Source of the DNA: an uncultured Jannaschia sp.
Lineage (GTDB): Bacteria; Pseudomonadota; Alphaproteobacteria; Rhodobacterales; Rhodobacteraceae
Length of the DNA stretch: 32,847 nt
Assembly (NCBI GenBank): GCA_937916365.1
Contig: CALFSY010000024.1
Coordinates: 1 to 32,847, forward strand
Direction of reading: 5' to 3'
The position numbers and the translations under genes were made by a program. Within the stretch, counting starts at the first letter, position 1, and each line of letters starts with the position of its first letter. Positions 32,619-32,847 of the stretch are shown here, piece after piece. The notes beneath the pieces are model-generated. The model made no database searches, was not told where the DNA came from, and saw nothing but the letters and a program-made list of their open reading frames with translations.

Positions 32619-32627
32619 ACTTAGGCC
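32612..32627. terminator. Palindrome covering both convergent stop codons
   Basis: GGCCTAA-AC-TTAGGCC is a perfect inverted repeat with 7-base arms. It contains the TAA of lldD (32616-32618) and the TAA of the MFS gene (32621-32623, minus), which are two bases apart. It could fold in both transcripts, although the loop of two bases would open one or two pairs. No U-run is seen. Confidence 0.45.
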
Positions 32628-32847
32628 ACGGGCGTTGCCGCACGGATCCGCGGCAACAATAAAACCGGAATGGCAATCAAACTGGCCGCGGCCACCCCGA
32701 ACGCGGCCCGCAGCCCAAAGGTTTCCGAAACAAACCCCATCACTTGCGGGCCTAGAAACAAAGCCAGGTACCCGATCATCGCAGCATAGGAAACGGCGCG
32801 CGCCCGCTGTGCTGGGGGGGCCATTTGCCCCGCCATCGCCAACGCCA
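32621..32847 (-). CDS. MFS-type transporter, C-terminal part (runs off the window)
   Basis: Only the last approximately 75 codons are present; the frame is open to the window edge. Visible are about two hydrophobic helices and the segment PPAQRARAVSYAAMIGYLAL, then LGPQVMGFVSETFGLRAAFG, which resemble the helix 10-12 end of major facilitator superfamily exporters. Substrate cannot be inferred. The gene converges on lldD with two bases between the stops. Confidence 0.7.
   Translation of the reverse strand, partial: ALAMAGQMAPPAQRARAVSYAAMIGYLALFLGPQVMGFVSETFGLRAAFGVAAASLIAIPVLLLPRIRAATPVA

Overview
The window is a chromosomal stretch from an alphaproteobacterium, most likely a Rhodobacterales (Roseobacter-group) member. 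The main evidence is a near-complete Rhodobacter capsulatus-type gene transfer agent (GTA) structural cluster with flanking genes usual for that order. Base composition by eye is mid-to-high 50s percent GC, low for the order. I see no rRNA, tRNA, IS element, integrase or CRISPR array.

Layout. Positions 133-954 (-) are cysE. Positions 1046-16167 (-) hold the GTA cluster, transcribed right to left: small and large terminase, portal, prohead protease, major capsid, connector/adaptor/tail-terminator genes, major tail protein, two assembly-chaperone-type genes, a short tape measure, distal tail protein, hub, NlpC/P60 peptidase, the 1494-residue tail-tip 'megatron' and a DUF2793 gene. Many junctions are 4-base ATGA overlaps, so the cluster looks like one translationally coupled operon. 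The exceptions are a 245-base gap after the capsid gene with a strong stem-loop, and a 374-base leader before orfg1 with a promoter and several dyads. No integrase, replication or lysis genes are present, as expected for a GTA rather than a prophage.

Positions 16542-21328 (-) are the fatty-acid synthesis block fabD-fabG-acpP-fabF followed by mltG. From 21.4 kb the orientation mostly flips. There is a cytochrome b561-YceI fusion (+), then accA (-, convergent), then a decayed GyrI-like gene (23908-24115). A + strand series follows: an S49 peptidase, a small zinc-ribbon membrane protein, a Ca2+/Na+ antiporter-family protein and a pteridine-reductase-like SDR. Next comes a very AT-rich intergenic region (27015-27313) with a perfect CtrA-type site and DnaA boxes. 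After it lie uvrC, pgsA, moaD, moaE, trpA and an L-lactate-dehydrogenase-type flavoenzyme. The window ends in the 3' part of a convergent MFS-type transporter gene.

Most noteworthy: (1) the AT-rich CtrA/DnaA-box region before uvrC, a candidate replication origin or cell-cycle-controlled promoter; (2) a ~200-residue beta-rich module inserted in the TIM-barrel domain of the GTA tail-tip protein, possibly a carbohydrate-binding or receptor-specificity module; (3) an 11-bp stem-loop just after the major capsid gene, which could set capsid stoichiometry; (4) an 18-base perfect dyad just upstream of orfg1. All functional calls rest on sequence reading and family knowledge; no searches were run.
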